Shown here: positions 1 through 8,879 of the stretch, in pieces
How the letters are laid out: every line of letters starts with the position of its first letter
How positions within the stretch are numbered: the stretch's first letter is position 1
Source of the DNA: Lepas anatifera
Lineage: Eukaryota > Arthropoda > Thecostraca > Lepadidae
NCBI GenBank assembly: GCA_034440635.1
Contig: JAOTON010000772.1
Span: 516,001 to 580,000, forward strand
DNA: 64,000 bases
Direction: 5' to 3'
Notes under the pieces: generated by a model
What the model saw: only the letters and a program-made list of their open reading frames with translations
The model's database searches: none
Told to the model about the DNA's origin: nothing
Made by a program: the position numbers and the translations under genes

Positions 1-221
1 AAAACAAGGACTGCTTTCTCTGTGGTGTTCATGTTAAATTTGTTACGGTATGTCATGACCACAAAGATACTGTTGTTTCAACGTGAAACATGGCAGGTAT
101 TTCCAGTCGTTAAGCTTTCCCTCAGTTCGCTTGCATTGAGAAAGCTGTCTGAGGGTGGCTGTGCCGACAGCAGCCGTTGTACCAGGGATTGACTGCTGAC
201 CGCAGTCGTTGTCTGTCCCAG

Positions 222-355
222 GTGCCGACCTCAGCAGAAGACAACAAGGACTACGACGATGAGATCTTCGACGACAGCGACTTCTACCACCAGCTGCTGC
301 GAGAGCTCATCGAGCGGAAAACGGTGGACGTTACCGACCCGCTGTCGCTGGGAAA
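222..355 (+). CDS. AATF: AATF penultimate exon in view
   Basis: The acceptor is a pyrimidine-rich tract ending CCCAG at 217-221 and the donor is GTGAGT at 356. The exon enters in phase 0 and leaves after two bases of a Lys codon. It encodes the acidic [14 protein letters not shown] stretch and the start of the TRAUB domain. No earlier exon is visible in bases 1-221. Confidence 0.9.
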
Positions 356-876
356 GTGAGTGTCCCCGTCCCGATGCTACCGAATATCCGGTTTAAATCT
401 TTTGACTGTGTTCCTGTTTTCTTTGCTTTTGTCTTTCTCGTTAGAAGAACTAATGCTTCATTGGATGCGGTGGCGATGGTGATCTTCGTGGCCACCTGGT
501 GGAAGGTCCGGGGCTGTAAAGCGAAGTGCCCGATAGGCGGCAACACTATCGCTGGGAAGCTGTTTCCACCTTTAGACCGCTTGGTTATGCCATTCACTCT
601 CAGCGAATCAGCTCAGCATTAAACTCAGCAACCTTCTCTGGCAGACAATGGATCCAGATCCAGAAGCTGCGCTCCAAGATGAAGAAGCGCGTGGACACGC
701 GCGCCAGCAAGGGCCGCAAGGTGCGGTACGAGGTGTACCCGAAGCTGGTGAGCTTCATGGCGTCGCGGCGGGTGCCGGGGGCGATGTCGGACGCGGCTCG
801 GGACGAGCTCTTCAGCTCGCTGTTCGGCCGGCGACACCGGCCGGAGGTGGCGGCCGCCGGGGCGGACGCTGCCTAA
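222..876 (+). CDS. AATF: AATF, 3' part of the gene (two exons, joined 222-355 and 645-876)
   Basis: These are the last two coding exons of the apoptosis-antagonising transcription factor family (AATF/Che-1; Bfr2 in yeast). The family is a nucleolar protein needed for small-subunit ribosome assembly and also acts as an RNA polymerase II cofactor. The first exon encodes an acidic stretch followed by the family signature [18 protein letters not shown]. The second encodes a basic C-terminal block with QKLRSK and [11 protein letters not shown], a KLVSFMA segment and an ELFSSLFG motif before the stop at 874-876. That matches the conserved TRAUB C-terminal domain. The junction is in phase (AA|A, Lys) across GT-AG splice sites. 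About 120 residues are present; the N-terminal majority lies upstream of the window. The identification rests on recognising the domain and is strong. Confidence 0.93.
645..876 (+). CDS. AATF: AATF terminal coding exon
   Basis: The acceptor is TTCTCTGGCAG, ending at 644. One base completes the split Lys codon, then 76 codons and a TAA stop at 874-876 follow. The product is strongly basic at first ([13 protein letters not shown]) and ends in an Ala/Gly-rich tail. The coding sequence is much richer in GC than the intron before it. Confidence 0.9.
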
Positions 877-1239
877 ACGGGACCAGTGGGGCTGGGTGTG
901 GGGTGAACAGGCAGAGTACATTCGCGGGAGGATGTTGTTTGGTGCTGTTATGGGTGTTTTCAGTGGTGTCCATGGGGCTGGCGTGTTTTGTGAATGAAAA
1001 GGGAATGAGGATCGCCACAAGTGCTTTGTGCTGCGGGAGATGCAAACGGCAGTATGAATGAATGCTGATCTGATTTTTTTAACCTTTTCGAAGTACTCGA
1101 GCTGGGAAACTACTCTGTGAGGGACTTTTTATGCTGGAAGTTTAGATGACTTATCATCTGGAATGTCTGACCCCTGATCCCACGGGTTTGCAGCAACTGC
1201 CGAATGCCAAATAATAATTACATCAAACAATTGGTTTTA
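877..1239 (+). other. AATF 3' untranslated and downstream region
   Basis: No coding signal is seen on the plus strand. There is no perfect AATAAA on the plus strand; the nearest variant is AATAAT near 1210. On the minus strand, AATAAA at 1233-1238 lies just after a stop codon. That suggests two genes may converge here. Confidence 0.4.
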
Positions 1240-1400
1240 TTAATCACCAATGATCAGGTTCTGGCGCAGAAACTGGTCTCGACGCTCTTTTTGGTATTTG
1301 CCAACGTGTTCTCTTTCTAATGCTGATGCGACTGGTATGATGGGTACCACTGTGCTATGTAGTTGAAGCGATGATGCCCGCAACGCCGGCGTAATCAGCT
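1240..1400 (-). CDS. possible 3' end of a convergent minus-strand gene
   Basis: Read on the minus strand, an open frame ends in a highly charged segment, HVGKYQKERRDQFLRQ, followed by NLIIGD and a TAA. The stop overlaps the start of AATAAA, a canonical poly(A) signal. Charged, non-repetitive sequence ending at a polyadenylation signal is more than a random frame usually shows. I do not recognise the protein. The frame runs on into the GC-rich block upstream, where it becomes low-complexity and is probably not coding. Any real exon would start at a minus-strand acceptor near 1330-1420, but I cannot fix one. It could also be a pseudogene fragment. Confidence 0.3.
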
Positions 1401-1439
1401 CCGAGTGCACCTTCTCACTGCTGGGTCCATGTATAGTGA

Positions 1440-1860
1440 GATTAGCGCGCGCTGGCTGGCGGTCGGCGGTGCCTCTCGGGGCCGGCCGGTGCCGTCGCTG
1501 CCGCGGCCTCTGCTGCGGCAGCGACGGAGGCGGCAGCCACCTCCGTCGGCGCCGCGCCGCCCCAGCTGATCTCTCTGCACGCGCACTCGGCACGGTGACG
1601 TCACCCCATTCATCGGCGGCCGCGCCGCGCGCCGTAGTACTACGGACCTGGCCACGCGCTGGCGGGCGGTCACGTGACGCCGCTGTCGCTAAGGGGGCGG
1701 GGCCACCTCGGCCGTCTGTAGCCGCGGGAGGAAGGTCGCGGCCGCCGGCCGAGGGGAGCTGGTGTGACGTCACGGCCCGGCCATCAGCTGGTCTCCGGCC
1801 GACGCCGCTGCCGCCCCGGCCGGTCCGCGTTAGCCGGAGACGGAGCTCTTAGGCCACTTC
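1440..1860. promoter_or_regulatory. CpG-dense block with palindromic CRE and E-box motifs
   Basis: This is a sharply bounded GC-rich stretch. It contains two perfect TGACGTCA cAMP-response palindromes (near 1598 and 1764), a CACGTG-containing motif near 1671 and a GGGGGCGGGGCC Sp1-like box near 1693. It resembles a CpG-island promoter and could serve a minus-strand transcript ending near 1240. The frames across it on either strand are low-complexity Arg/Ala/Pro and are not supported as genes. Confidence 0.45.
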
Positions 1861-3266
1861 CCCCCACTCCTCACAACGGGTGCCTTCGCCCGATGTCTAG
1901 ATATCCCCGCTTATCGGGACTGAGTACCCCTGACGTAATGCTTCCCCCTTAGCGGGTTTCAAACACGTGACTGGATCACCGTGGCAGAGTGATGATGGTC
2001 GGGTTCGGTCAGACAGCTCGATTCCTCCACCTGGCGTTACGGCTGATCTGGATTCTGCATCAACTCGATACTGTCGGCGATTAGCTGATAAGAATCCCCA
2101 TGAAGTGATTTTAAGGCCAAAGATTAGCCTGGCTCGAATGTAACTCAACAGTTCATGTGTTGCTGGCTTATCAAAAAGGTTTGAAACCCTTCAGGCATAG
2201 CTTAGATGGGTGTCTGACTTTTCCTCTGTCTCAACTTGACGATGTTGGTCAATGACACAGGTTCCATGGTCAAATTGCGATCCGGATCGGACTGCCGATC
2301 AAGGCCATCAAGCGCCGTTTCCTCAGCGCTATATCACGCTCTGTGCTAAAGTGCTGGGAAAATGATACTTGATGAACTCGACGACCCCATGATGTAACCT
2401 GATCGGTGGCGCCATCCGGATCGTATTTTGGCCATGGAAACCAAGTCAATGAGTCGACCGTGATTCAATTTTGATGCAGTCGAGTGGGATCAGAGTATTT
2501 TTTCTCAAAGTTGACTTAAGCCTGACCCGTGCGGGGTGCAGAATCAAAGATAATTCGGGATAAACTGCTGTTTGTCTCCCAGTTAGCCTGCGCAATAATT
2601 ACACGGGCGATGTACCCGCGTCTTAACAGGATAGGAAGTTAAGTCTCCTATACCACCTTAGGGGAGAGGGAGCCCATGTTTAGCCCTATTTTTTAGATGA
2701 TAAGTTCATCACTCGAGGGGGAATTATATTCCCTGACTTGGCGATTAATCATCCGTAGTCCTTCAGCTCGAAATGTCTGGATCTCCTCAGCTTGGGTGCT
2801 TTTTCCCGGGCAACTTCCTTTCAAACTGCGGGGAATCGATCTCATCAGTGAGGAGACGTTGCGCTGAAGTCGTGGCAAGGCGGTTTTCTCATCCCCGTGC
2901 CTGTCTGGATCTACCCCGGAGCATAAGTCTTACTGATGTAGCAGATGTAGGCCAAACTGACGGACTCTCTAATTCACTTGGGCCAGAAGAGCCATGCGAC
3001 TGAGTCGGGCTACGATGTGGCTGAGGGGTGCTTTATGACGTTTAGTGGTGCTTTTCTGTTTCGTAGTGGTGTTTTGTCTGACTTGGGGATGCTTCTGTCC
3101 TTTTGAATAATGTTTGCCATTTAGTTGGGAATTTCTGTTAATTTCAGTAGAAAAAATAGTCTTGGGAAATAGACAGGTCAGTCACCAGCAGAGGACTGGG
3201 CACTTCTGGACCGTGGGACCCTCCGACGTAACCTTCGTGGTAACCAGATAAGATCATTTGCCGATA
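1861..3266. other. intergenic stretch without a recognisable gene
   Basis: Apart from the dispersed repeat at 2255-2465, nothing here has a coding signature, RNA-gene signal or clear terminal repeats. Confidence 0.5.
2255..2465 (+). repeat. old dispersed repeat, copy 1
   Basis: This segment aligns by eye with 21290-21495 in ARID2 intron 2. The shared landmarks come in the same order: CCATCAAG, then GTGCTAAAGTG, then CCTGATCG, then TTTTGGCCA and AAGTCA. Divergence is high and no terminal repeats are visible. It is probably a fragment of an ancient interspersed element of unknown class. Confidence 0.55.
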
Positions 3267-3274
3267 GTTCCAAC

Positions 3275-3478
3275 CATTGGTGGATGGAGGAACAATTTCT
3301 GGAGGGGCCAAACCAACGACTTGGGTGCTGAACCGAGAACAAATCGCGAAAACATGGTGTTTTCAAAAACAAACGTCCAAAATGTGCTCCTTTTGGGCGG
3401 AGGGTGTGGGGCAAATGATACTATTTTAGGCTTTGATGGGGCCACGCCCCCTTTGCCCTCTCCTTGGATCTGCCATTG
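3275..3478 (+). mobile_element. hAT-type MITE (CATTGGTGGAT family)
   Basis: The inverted termini are CATTGGTGGAT at the left and ATCTGCCATTG at the right. They are flanked by near-identical 8-bp direct repeats, GTTCCAAC (3267-3274) and GTTCAAAC (3479-3486). An 8-bp target duplication with CA...TG ends is the hAT superfamily signature. At 204 bp it has no coding capacity. Confidence 0.7.
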
Positions 3479-3713
3479 GTTCAAACTTAACAGTGATTTA
3501 TAAAAAAACATTATGTTCCTGATAAGTTGATTGCAACGGCTTAAACACCGAGACTCGAGCTTCACACCGCGTAATAAAATCAGCCGTTGATACTGTGACC
3601 ACTGGCGGTGGAACTGGGGGGGATACCAGGGCACGCTGCCCCCCCCTTAAATGATAAACTTTAACGCTAACCCTATTGGAAGGAAATTTGTTGAAAAACC
3701 CATGGTGCCCCAC

Positions 3714-3987
3714 CAGGGGCGTAGCCAGGATTTCGCTCAGGGGGAGGGGCGGCGCCCCAAAAAGGGCCCCCTGTGACAGCGCCAAAAGGGCCCTGATGGG
3801 GTAAAAGGGCCCTGCTTGTTACAGAATAGAGTGCTAAAGAGGACTTAAGAGGGCCCTGTCTGGTATAAAATGCCAAATTTGGCCACAGAGCATAGTGCGG
3901 GCGAGCCGCGCTTCGCGCGGCTCGTGTCCTCACGGGGCCTTATCCTAGTACCTTATCGTGTCCTAGGCTCCCTTTGCTACGCCCCTG
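3714..3987 (+). mobile_element. hAT-type MITE (CAGGGGCGTAGCC family), copy 1
   Basis: The termini are CAGGGGCGTAGCC and GCTACGCCCCTG, with a perfect 8-bp target duplication TGCCCCAC on both sides (3706-3713 and 3988-3995). The interior has repeated AAAGGGCCC motifs. A second copy at 56213-56492, in ARID2 intron 7, matches along its whole length in the same orientation. It is non-coding. Confidence 0.88.
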
Positions 3988-3995
3988 TGCCCCAC

Positions 3996-4606
3996 CCCCT
4001 TAAATTTGAACGTTCCGCCGTCTCTGACCGTGCCTGTCTACGACAGAAAGTATTTAGCATTCATGAGCCGCTCCGTTACTCCAAATGGGTTTACGTCCCA
4101 AGCCCCCGAATTGCGGCTTGGTTCAAGTTTTACAAAACTTGAACTAAACCGTGAAAGTCGTGATGCTTCAGATAGTAGGTACTTTTGTCACAAACTTGTG
4201 AAATGACATTGCGTTTCTTACAGCACCAAAAAAGAAATTCGCCGGATTTTTTTCGGAAAATGCCGTTTTTGCCCTTGTCCCCTGCATTCGCCATTGATGG
4301 AAAGACGCCAGGGTGAGGGGACTCGCAAGGGAAAGGTAAGTTTATATGGTAGGCCACGCTCCCACGACAGCGGCGAATGCCTACGAATGCAAGCAGGGAT
4401 ATGGATTTATGTTCGTGTGGGTGACCAGGCAGGCAATCCAGGGAACCGTTGGATTAGTTTGAGAAACCTTATTGAATTATTCATTTTTTTCATTTTCATG
4501 ACTTTAATCTTTTGTAGATATTTAGTTCAACAGGTTTATTTGAGGGCTAAAATAAAGATATCATTCAATCTCTTTGATATACCGCATCTTTTTATCTCTA
4601 TCTCGT
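3996..4606. other. unassigned intergenic DNA
   Basis: No gene, terminal repeat or RNA signal is recognised in this stretch. Confidence 0.4.
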
Positions 4607-5632
4607 TTAACCCCGCCCCCACCGGGGGTCCGGCGCCACCTTGCCCCACCGGGGGGCCATCGATGGCCCCCTCTAACTCCGAAAATATGGGCGTTAGCGC
4701 AAATCTGCAAAGTGCAATAGAAAGCTTGCGTGAATTCAGTAAGAAATTACTTCGCATGTTTTAGTGCTCAGGTCAATGGTTTGACCTCCAGAGGTCAAAT
4801 TAGGTCAAGATCGGCTATTTTCACTCAAATATGCAATGATTAAGCAAACTGGGCATAACTCTTATGTCATTAGAGCTATTGAGGCCTGGTAAAGTACATT
4901 TGATAGCAAATTGCCAGTACTTTTTCCGCTATGTGGAACGTAAAGACCTCCCGCCAGTGGTTTGACCGCCAGAGGTCACCTCGTGACCTAATATGACCTG
5001 AGGTCACGAAAGGTCAAAAGTGCCCTTGCCGTATATCAAATGAAAGCCAGTGACAAGACAAACACGATGGTGTTTGTTTCACCGCTCTAGCTCAATTAGA
5101 TCAAAAGTTATTGTCAAAATACTGTTTTTGACCTCTGGTGACCTTGGATGACCTTGGAAAAGTCAAAGGGCAAATATGACCCCTGGGATCCGTGAAAGGG
5201 TGTCCAAAACGTTGTTCTGAGCAGTCTGAGTATTTGCAATCATTTTTGTGGCTTTTATATCATGAAATAGCTTTTCCCATGCTTTTCCAATGGGAGAGGT
5301 CGTCTCGTGACCTGACCTCAGGGCACGAAATCGAAAAATCCCGGATATACACCTTGTAGACCCTGGAGGGGTCATGAAGTGTAGGAAGTTTCAAATCGAT
5401 CAACTTTGAAATGTAGCTCTTACAGAGCTCTAAATGTGAAGTGAGGTGACCTTGGTTGACCTCGTCTGGTGACCTGACCTTGGGTGACCCGGGGTAAAAA
5501 ATTTCAGGGATGATGGGAAAATGATGCAGTGAGAGGTAGAGCCCTCAACCGCGGTGCTGCGCCTCGTCGTTTTTCTGCTATCCCGGAAAACCTTAGGGGG
5601 CCATCGATGGCCCCTCGGTGGGCGAGGGTTAA
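4607..5632 (+). mobile_element. TTAA-flanked MITE, AGGTCA-rich (CCCCGCCC ends)
   Basis: The element runs from TTAACCCCGCCCCCACCGGG to an inverted end, CCTCGGTGGGCGAGGGTTAA. Both ends also carry the inner palindrome GGGGGCCATCGATGGCCCC. TTAA on each side is the piggyBac-type target duplication. The interior has no transposase frame but many TGACCT/AGGTCA half-sites, for example around 4780-5010, 5130-5160 and 5440-5490. It belongs to a family group seen again at 5940, 23132, 23934, 26210, 42054, 52441 and 53505. Confidence 0.75.
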
Positions 5633-5939
5633 TGTGATGATTATTGACATTCCTTCAAATTCGGGCACCCTCCAATGATTTTCAGAAATCTACGCCCTTG
5701 AATGCAAGGAAACGTGTCGAGGGAATTGAGGAACGTCTGCTCCTGTTTTTCGTACCGTGCTATATCCTTGCATTAAAGTAGGTATATTATATAAAGGTGC
5801 GCCAGATCCCGGTTTCGCGGGATTTGTCATTAAACCAGAACGCAAAGCCCGGCCGAAAGTTCGCCGAAATCCGGCCTGACTAGTCTGGTCTTACAGAATT
5901 CGTTTTACGGATACTTGAATGAAAATGCACAATATTATG
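5633..5939. other. short spacer between two TTAA elements
   Basis: Nothing recognisable as a gene or element boundary is seen here. Confidence 0.4.
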
Positions 5940-7149
5940 TTAACCTTCGTCCGGGTGGGGGTCTTTTAGACCCACCTCGGGTTTTTCCAAAGTGACAAAA
6001 AAACGGCGGCGCGCAGCGACGCCAAACTTGGTCTAGCTGTTCCTTCATCATTTCTACATCTTTCCTGAAAAATTTGGCTCAAGGTCATATCAGGTCAGGT
6101 CACCAAGCCAGATGAAGTGACCTCACCTCAAAAAATACTTAGGACCGCATAACTAAAAGAAGGGTTAATTGATCAAGTTAAAACTCATACCACATATTGG
6201 GCCCACCAGGAGCTACAACATTTGTTCCGGGATTTTTTATATTGGTGACCTAAGGTCATGTGCAGAGCATGGCCTCCTCATTGTAAATACATGGGGAAAA
6301 TCACGAAATGAGCTTTTCTCAGTAAGTATGGATGGAATCAACTTCAAACATCGGTTGCGACTTGCTCTTAGCCCATTTCTGAAGCTGATGCCAAACATTT
6401 TGACTTGTGAACTTTAAAAGGTCACCTTAGGTCAAATAAGCATTTTTGTGTTTTTCTCTATACATTTTGAATAAACTAAGATAGATGTTTTATTTTGTCA
6501 CCAAAGTGTTTGTATAGTCACTGGAAGTGAAATGATATACATCATGACTATACCAGGTCAAGTTGGGTCAGACCGTTGAACTGGGCCAGGTCAAATTCTT
6601 AAATTTGACCTGGCATAGCAATATTATATATCATTCGATTCGTATTGACGAGAGGATTGCAATGGTGCATAAACTATGGCCGCATCTTGTTTGGTTTGGA
6701 AGCTATTAGCGAAAAATTAAACGCCCTTATGCATGGTGGGCTATGGACATTCCCAAGAATATGCCCAATATTTAGTGACCTGTAGCTTCCTAGGCTTTGA
6801 CCTGACACGAAAATGAATGCCACTGTAATGAAAGCCCATCTCAAGAGCTTTCGAATGGTGTTAGAAACATGTTTTTAGCTATCATAGTTTTTGAGATATA
6901 TGAGGTTTTCTTAGTACATCTCACATTAGCGATTTTGACCTATTTTGACCTCTGGTGACCTTGATATTGACCTGACAAGAAAAATGACCGAAGTATTTTC
7001 GATATCATTTTCGAAGAGCTTTCGATTGTCGTTTTGCGCTTTTTTCTAGCTCTCTTAGCTTTTGAGATCGTGGGGACTGGGGGTCTTTTTTAGCCCACCC
7101 CCCCACCAGGGTGAAGGTGGCTCGTACCCGCCACCGGGGCAAGGGTTGG
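5940..7149 (+). mobile_element. TTAA-associated MITE, AGGTCA-rich, diverged right end
   Basis: The left end is TTAACCTTCGTCCGGGTGGG. The right end, near 7097-7149, carries the complementary G/C-rich blocks (CCCCACCAGGGTGAAGG, then CACCGGGGCAAGGGTT), but its TTAA has decayed to TTGG. The interior is dense in AGGTCA and TGACCT half-sites (6080-6130, 6245-6260, 6420-6440, 6560-6610, 6930-6980). It has no transposase frame. Boundaries on the right are approximate. Confidence 0.6.
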
Positions 7150-7325
7150 CAGCATTTCACTCTTTATGCTAAAGATTTCTATATGCTGCTTAGCTTATAG
7201 GCTGAGCGAGGTTCCCTGGTCAGATATTTTTCTATATTATAAAGTATTGACTATGTATTCACCCATATTTGGGAAAAAAATTGTATGCCGATCACAGCGA
7301 GAACAAATATCTTCAGGTCACATGC

Positions 7326-7491
7326 AGTTGCAGACACTAGCGGGGCTCAAGCCACCAGCCCCCCCTCCTAAATGTCAGCGCGTCCTAGTCAACGCATAGC
7401 CAGATGCCGATCCGAGGCAATGGTGGTGGCAGGTGGAGGCTCGAGCCTCTAGCCTATCTCCCTCCCGAACTAATATCTGGATCTGCCACTG
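7326..7491 (+). mobile_element. degenerate hAT-type MITE
   Basis: The right end CTGGATCTGCCACTG matches the CAGTGGCGGATCC terminus class seen at 13441-13825. The left end (CAGTTGCAGACACTAG) is a poor match and no clean 8-bp duplication is visible. Confidence 0.4.
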
Positions 7492-7549
7492 GTCAGGTCT
7501 CATGTTTTTCAAGGAGCTATTGCTGTATTAAGTTTTGCACATGCCAACG

Positions 7550-7794
7550 CATAGGCGGATCCAGGATTGCCGATCGGGAGACCTTCCCGGGGGAGGGGGC
7601 GCCATTCGGACCAGAGGGCACCACTTTTGATTGCAAAACCTATCAGGTGGGCGCCAAATCCTATCGGTGGGCGCCGATTTTCGCATCCTGGGGGTGGGAA
7701 GCGACCTTTCAGGGGGACGCCGTGACCATTTCAGGGGCTGCCGAGGGTCGATCAGGGGGAGGTGCCCTTCTTTGCCCCCCTGGATCTGCCTATG
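7550..7794 (+). mobile_element. hAT-type MITE (CATAGGCGGATCC family), copy 1
   Basis: The termini are CATAGGCGGATCCAGG and CTGGATCTGCCTATG. They are flanked by a perfect 8-bp duplication TGCCAACG (7542-7549 and 7795-7802). Internal landmarks shared with the other three copies are GATTGCCGATCGGG, CAGGTGGGCGCCAAATCCTA and GCATCCTGGGGG. It is 245 bp and non-coding. Confidence 0.9.
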
Positions 7795-7977
7795 TGCCAA
7801 CGCACGAAAATATGAAATCCGAAGCTCTGCTTCCAAAAACTTGTATTTATTGTAACATCGCCACCAGTCAAATCTCCATACATTATCTGCATTAGGTATG
7901 CGCGATGTAACAAAACCACGGATTCGAAGAACAGCCTCTTAGCATAGAGATTATAGGTAGGGCACGGCGGCTTTCGC

Positions 7978-8260
7978 TTAAAGGGAATGTGGCACCTTGG
8001 TCGAATCCTGGAATTTAGTGAAATTAGGCGTACTTCTAGCCAAAAATAATGAAACCACTCATGATTTCTCTGAAAAATGTACAATAAGCTCAATATTTTG
8101 TTTTTAAAAATACTCCTCTAGAAAAAGAAATAAATATCAGCCTGTGGATGATGTCACGATCTGGCAACCACTACAATACTTGAAACGCTTCAAGGGCCTT
8201 CGATTGGCTGATGCTCAGCGGGACGTCAGCATATGTCGTCACACCAGTAGGTTGCAGGGC
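7978..8260 (-). mobile_element. TTAA MITE (AAGGGAATGTGGCACC family), truncated
   Basis: It starts TTAAAGGGAATGTGGCACC and then continues with the reverse complement of the right half of the full copies at 29800 and 30239. This includes the GTACGCCTAATT region, the segment with GATGATGTCACGAT and the GTCGTCACACCAGTAG stretch. The other end is missing, so it is a truncated reverse-oriented copy. Confidence 0.7.
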
Positions 8261-8688
8261 CATGGTTGAGACCTCACCTCCAGGGCCAAGAACCTGCGTC
8301 ACCCTGACCATGGGGTGCCCAGCGGCAGTATATGATAATTATTGTTTAAAATAGAGTAACTCGAGTAACGGAAACAAATCGGACACGCCGTAGTCAGCAG
8401 CAAAATTCGAAATTATACAATTTTAGGTCTTGGACCTTAACGGTGGCAGTCCTCTTTGCGCACTCAGTGTGTCCAAATAATAAATAAACACCTCTGGCGC
8501 GGCCTTTCTCCTGCACTCCCAAGTTAAAGTATCCTTGTGACCCAGATTTGAAGTAACTTTCCCGTTGCCTTGAAAAAATTAGCATACCTAACTCACCTTC
8601 ACCAAAGAATTTAATTCTCGCACACACTCCATTAGAGGCGGGCAGGGTGTCCTGCACAGAACACCTGATTAACCTCTTGGGGTTTTTA

Positions 8689-8704
8689 GGGCACTATGGT
8701 ACCC
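8689..8704. repeat. left subterminal 16-bp palindrome of the piggyBac element
   Basis: GGGCACTATGGTACCC lies 16 bp inside the left end. It matches the inverted copy near the right end (12221-12236) at 15 of 16 positions. It is likely a transposase-binding or end-recognition site. Confidence 0.7.
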
Positions 8705-8765
8705 ATCTACTAAAATAGCTCTAGATGCCTGGATTTTACTGGCACAGTTCTCTCAGAAGAAAATG

Positions 8766-8848
8766 TGACGTCACAACCAATTGGCTTTCATACTTCACAA
8801 AAATTTCAAGGGCAGCGCGTGGCGCGCGAATCTGCGAGCAGTGACATC
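8766..8848 (+). promoter_or_regulatory. putative transposase promoter and 5' leader
   Basis: A perfect TGACGTCA (8766-8773) is followed by a CCAAT box (8777-8781), then a GC-rich leader to the ATG at 8849. The spacing fits a compact TATA-less promoter. No transcription start can be fixed from the sequence alone. Confidence 0.45.
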
Positions 8849-8879
8849 ATGGCGGGGCGGCGACGCGCGAGGAAGAGCG
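8849..8879 (+). CDS. transposase exon 1 (short basic leader)
   Basis: There are ten codons plus one base, followed by a consensus GTGAGT donor at 8880. The exon was chosen because its phase fits exon 2 exactly and because exon 2 alone lacks a start codon near its acidic N-terminus. The intron (8880-9808) is 929 bp. It is a prediction without transcript support. Confidence 0.6.
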
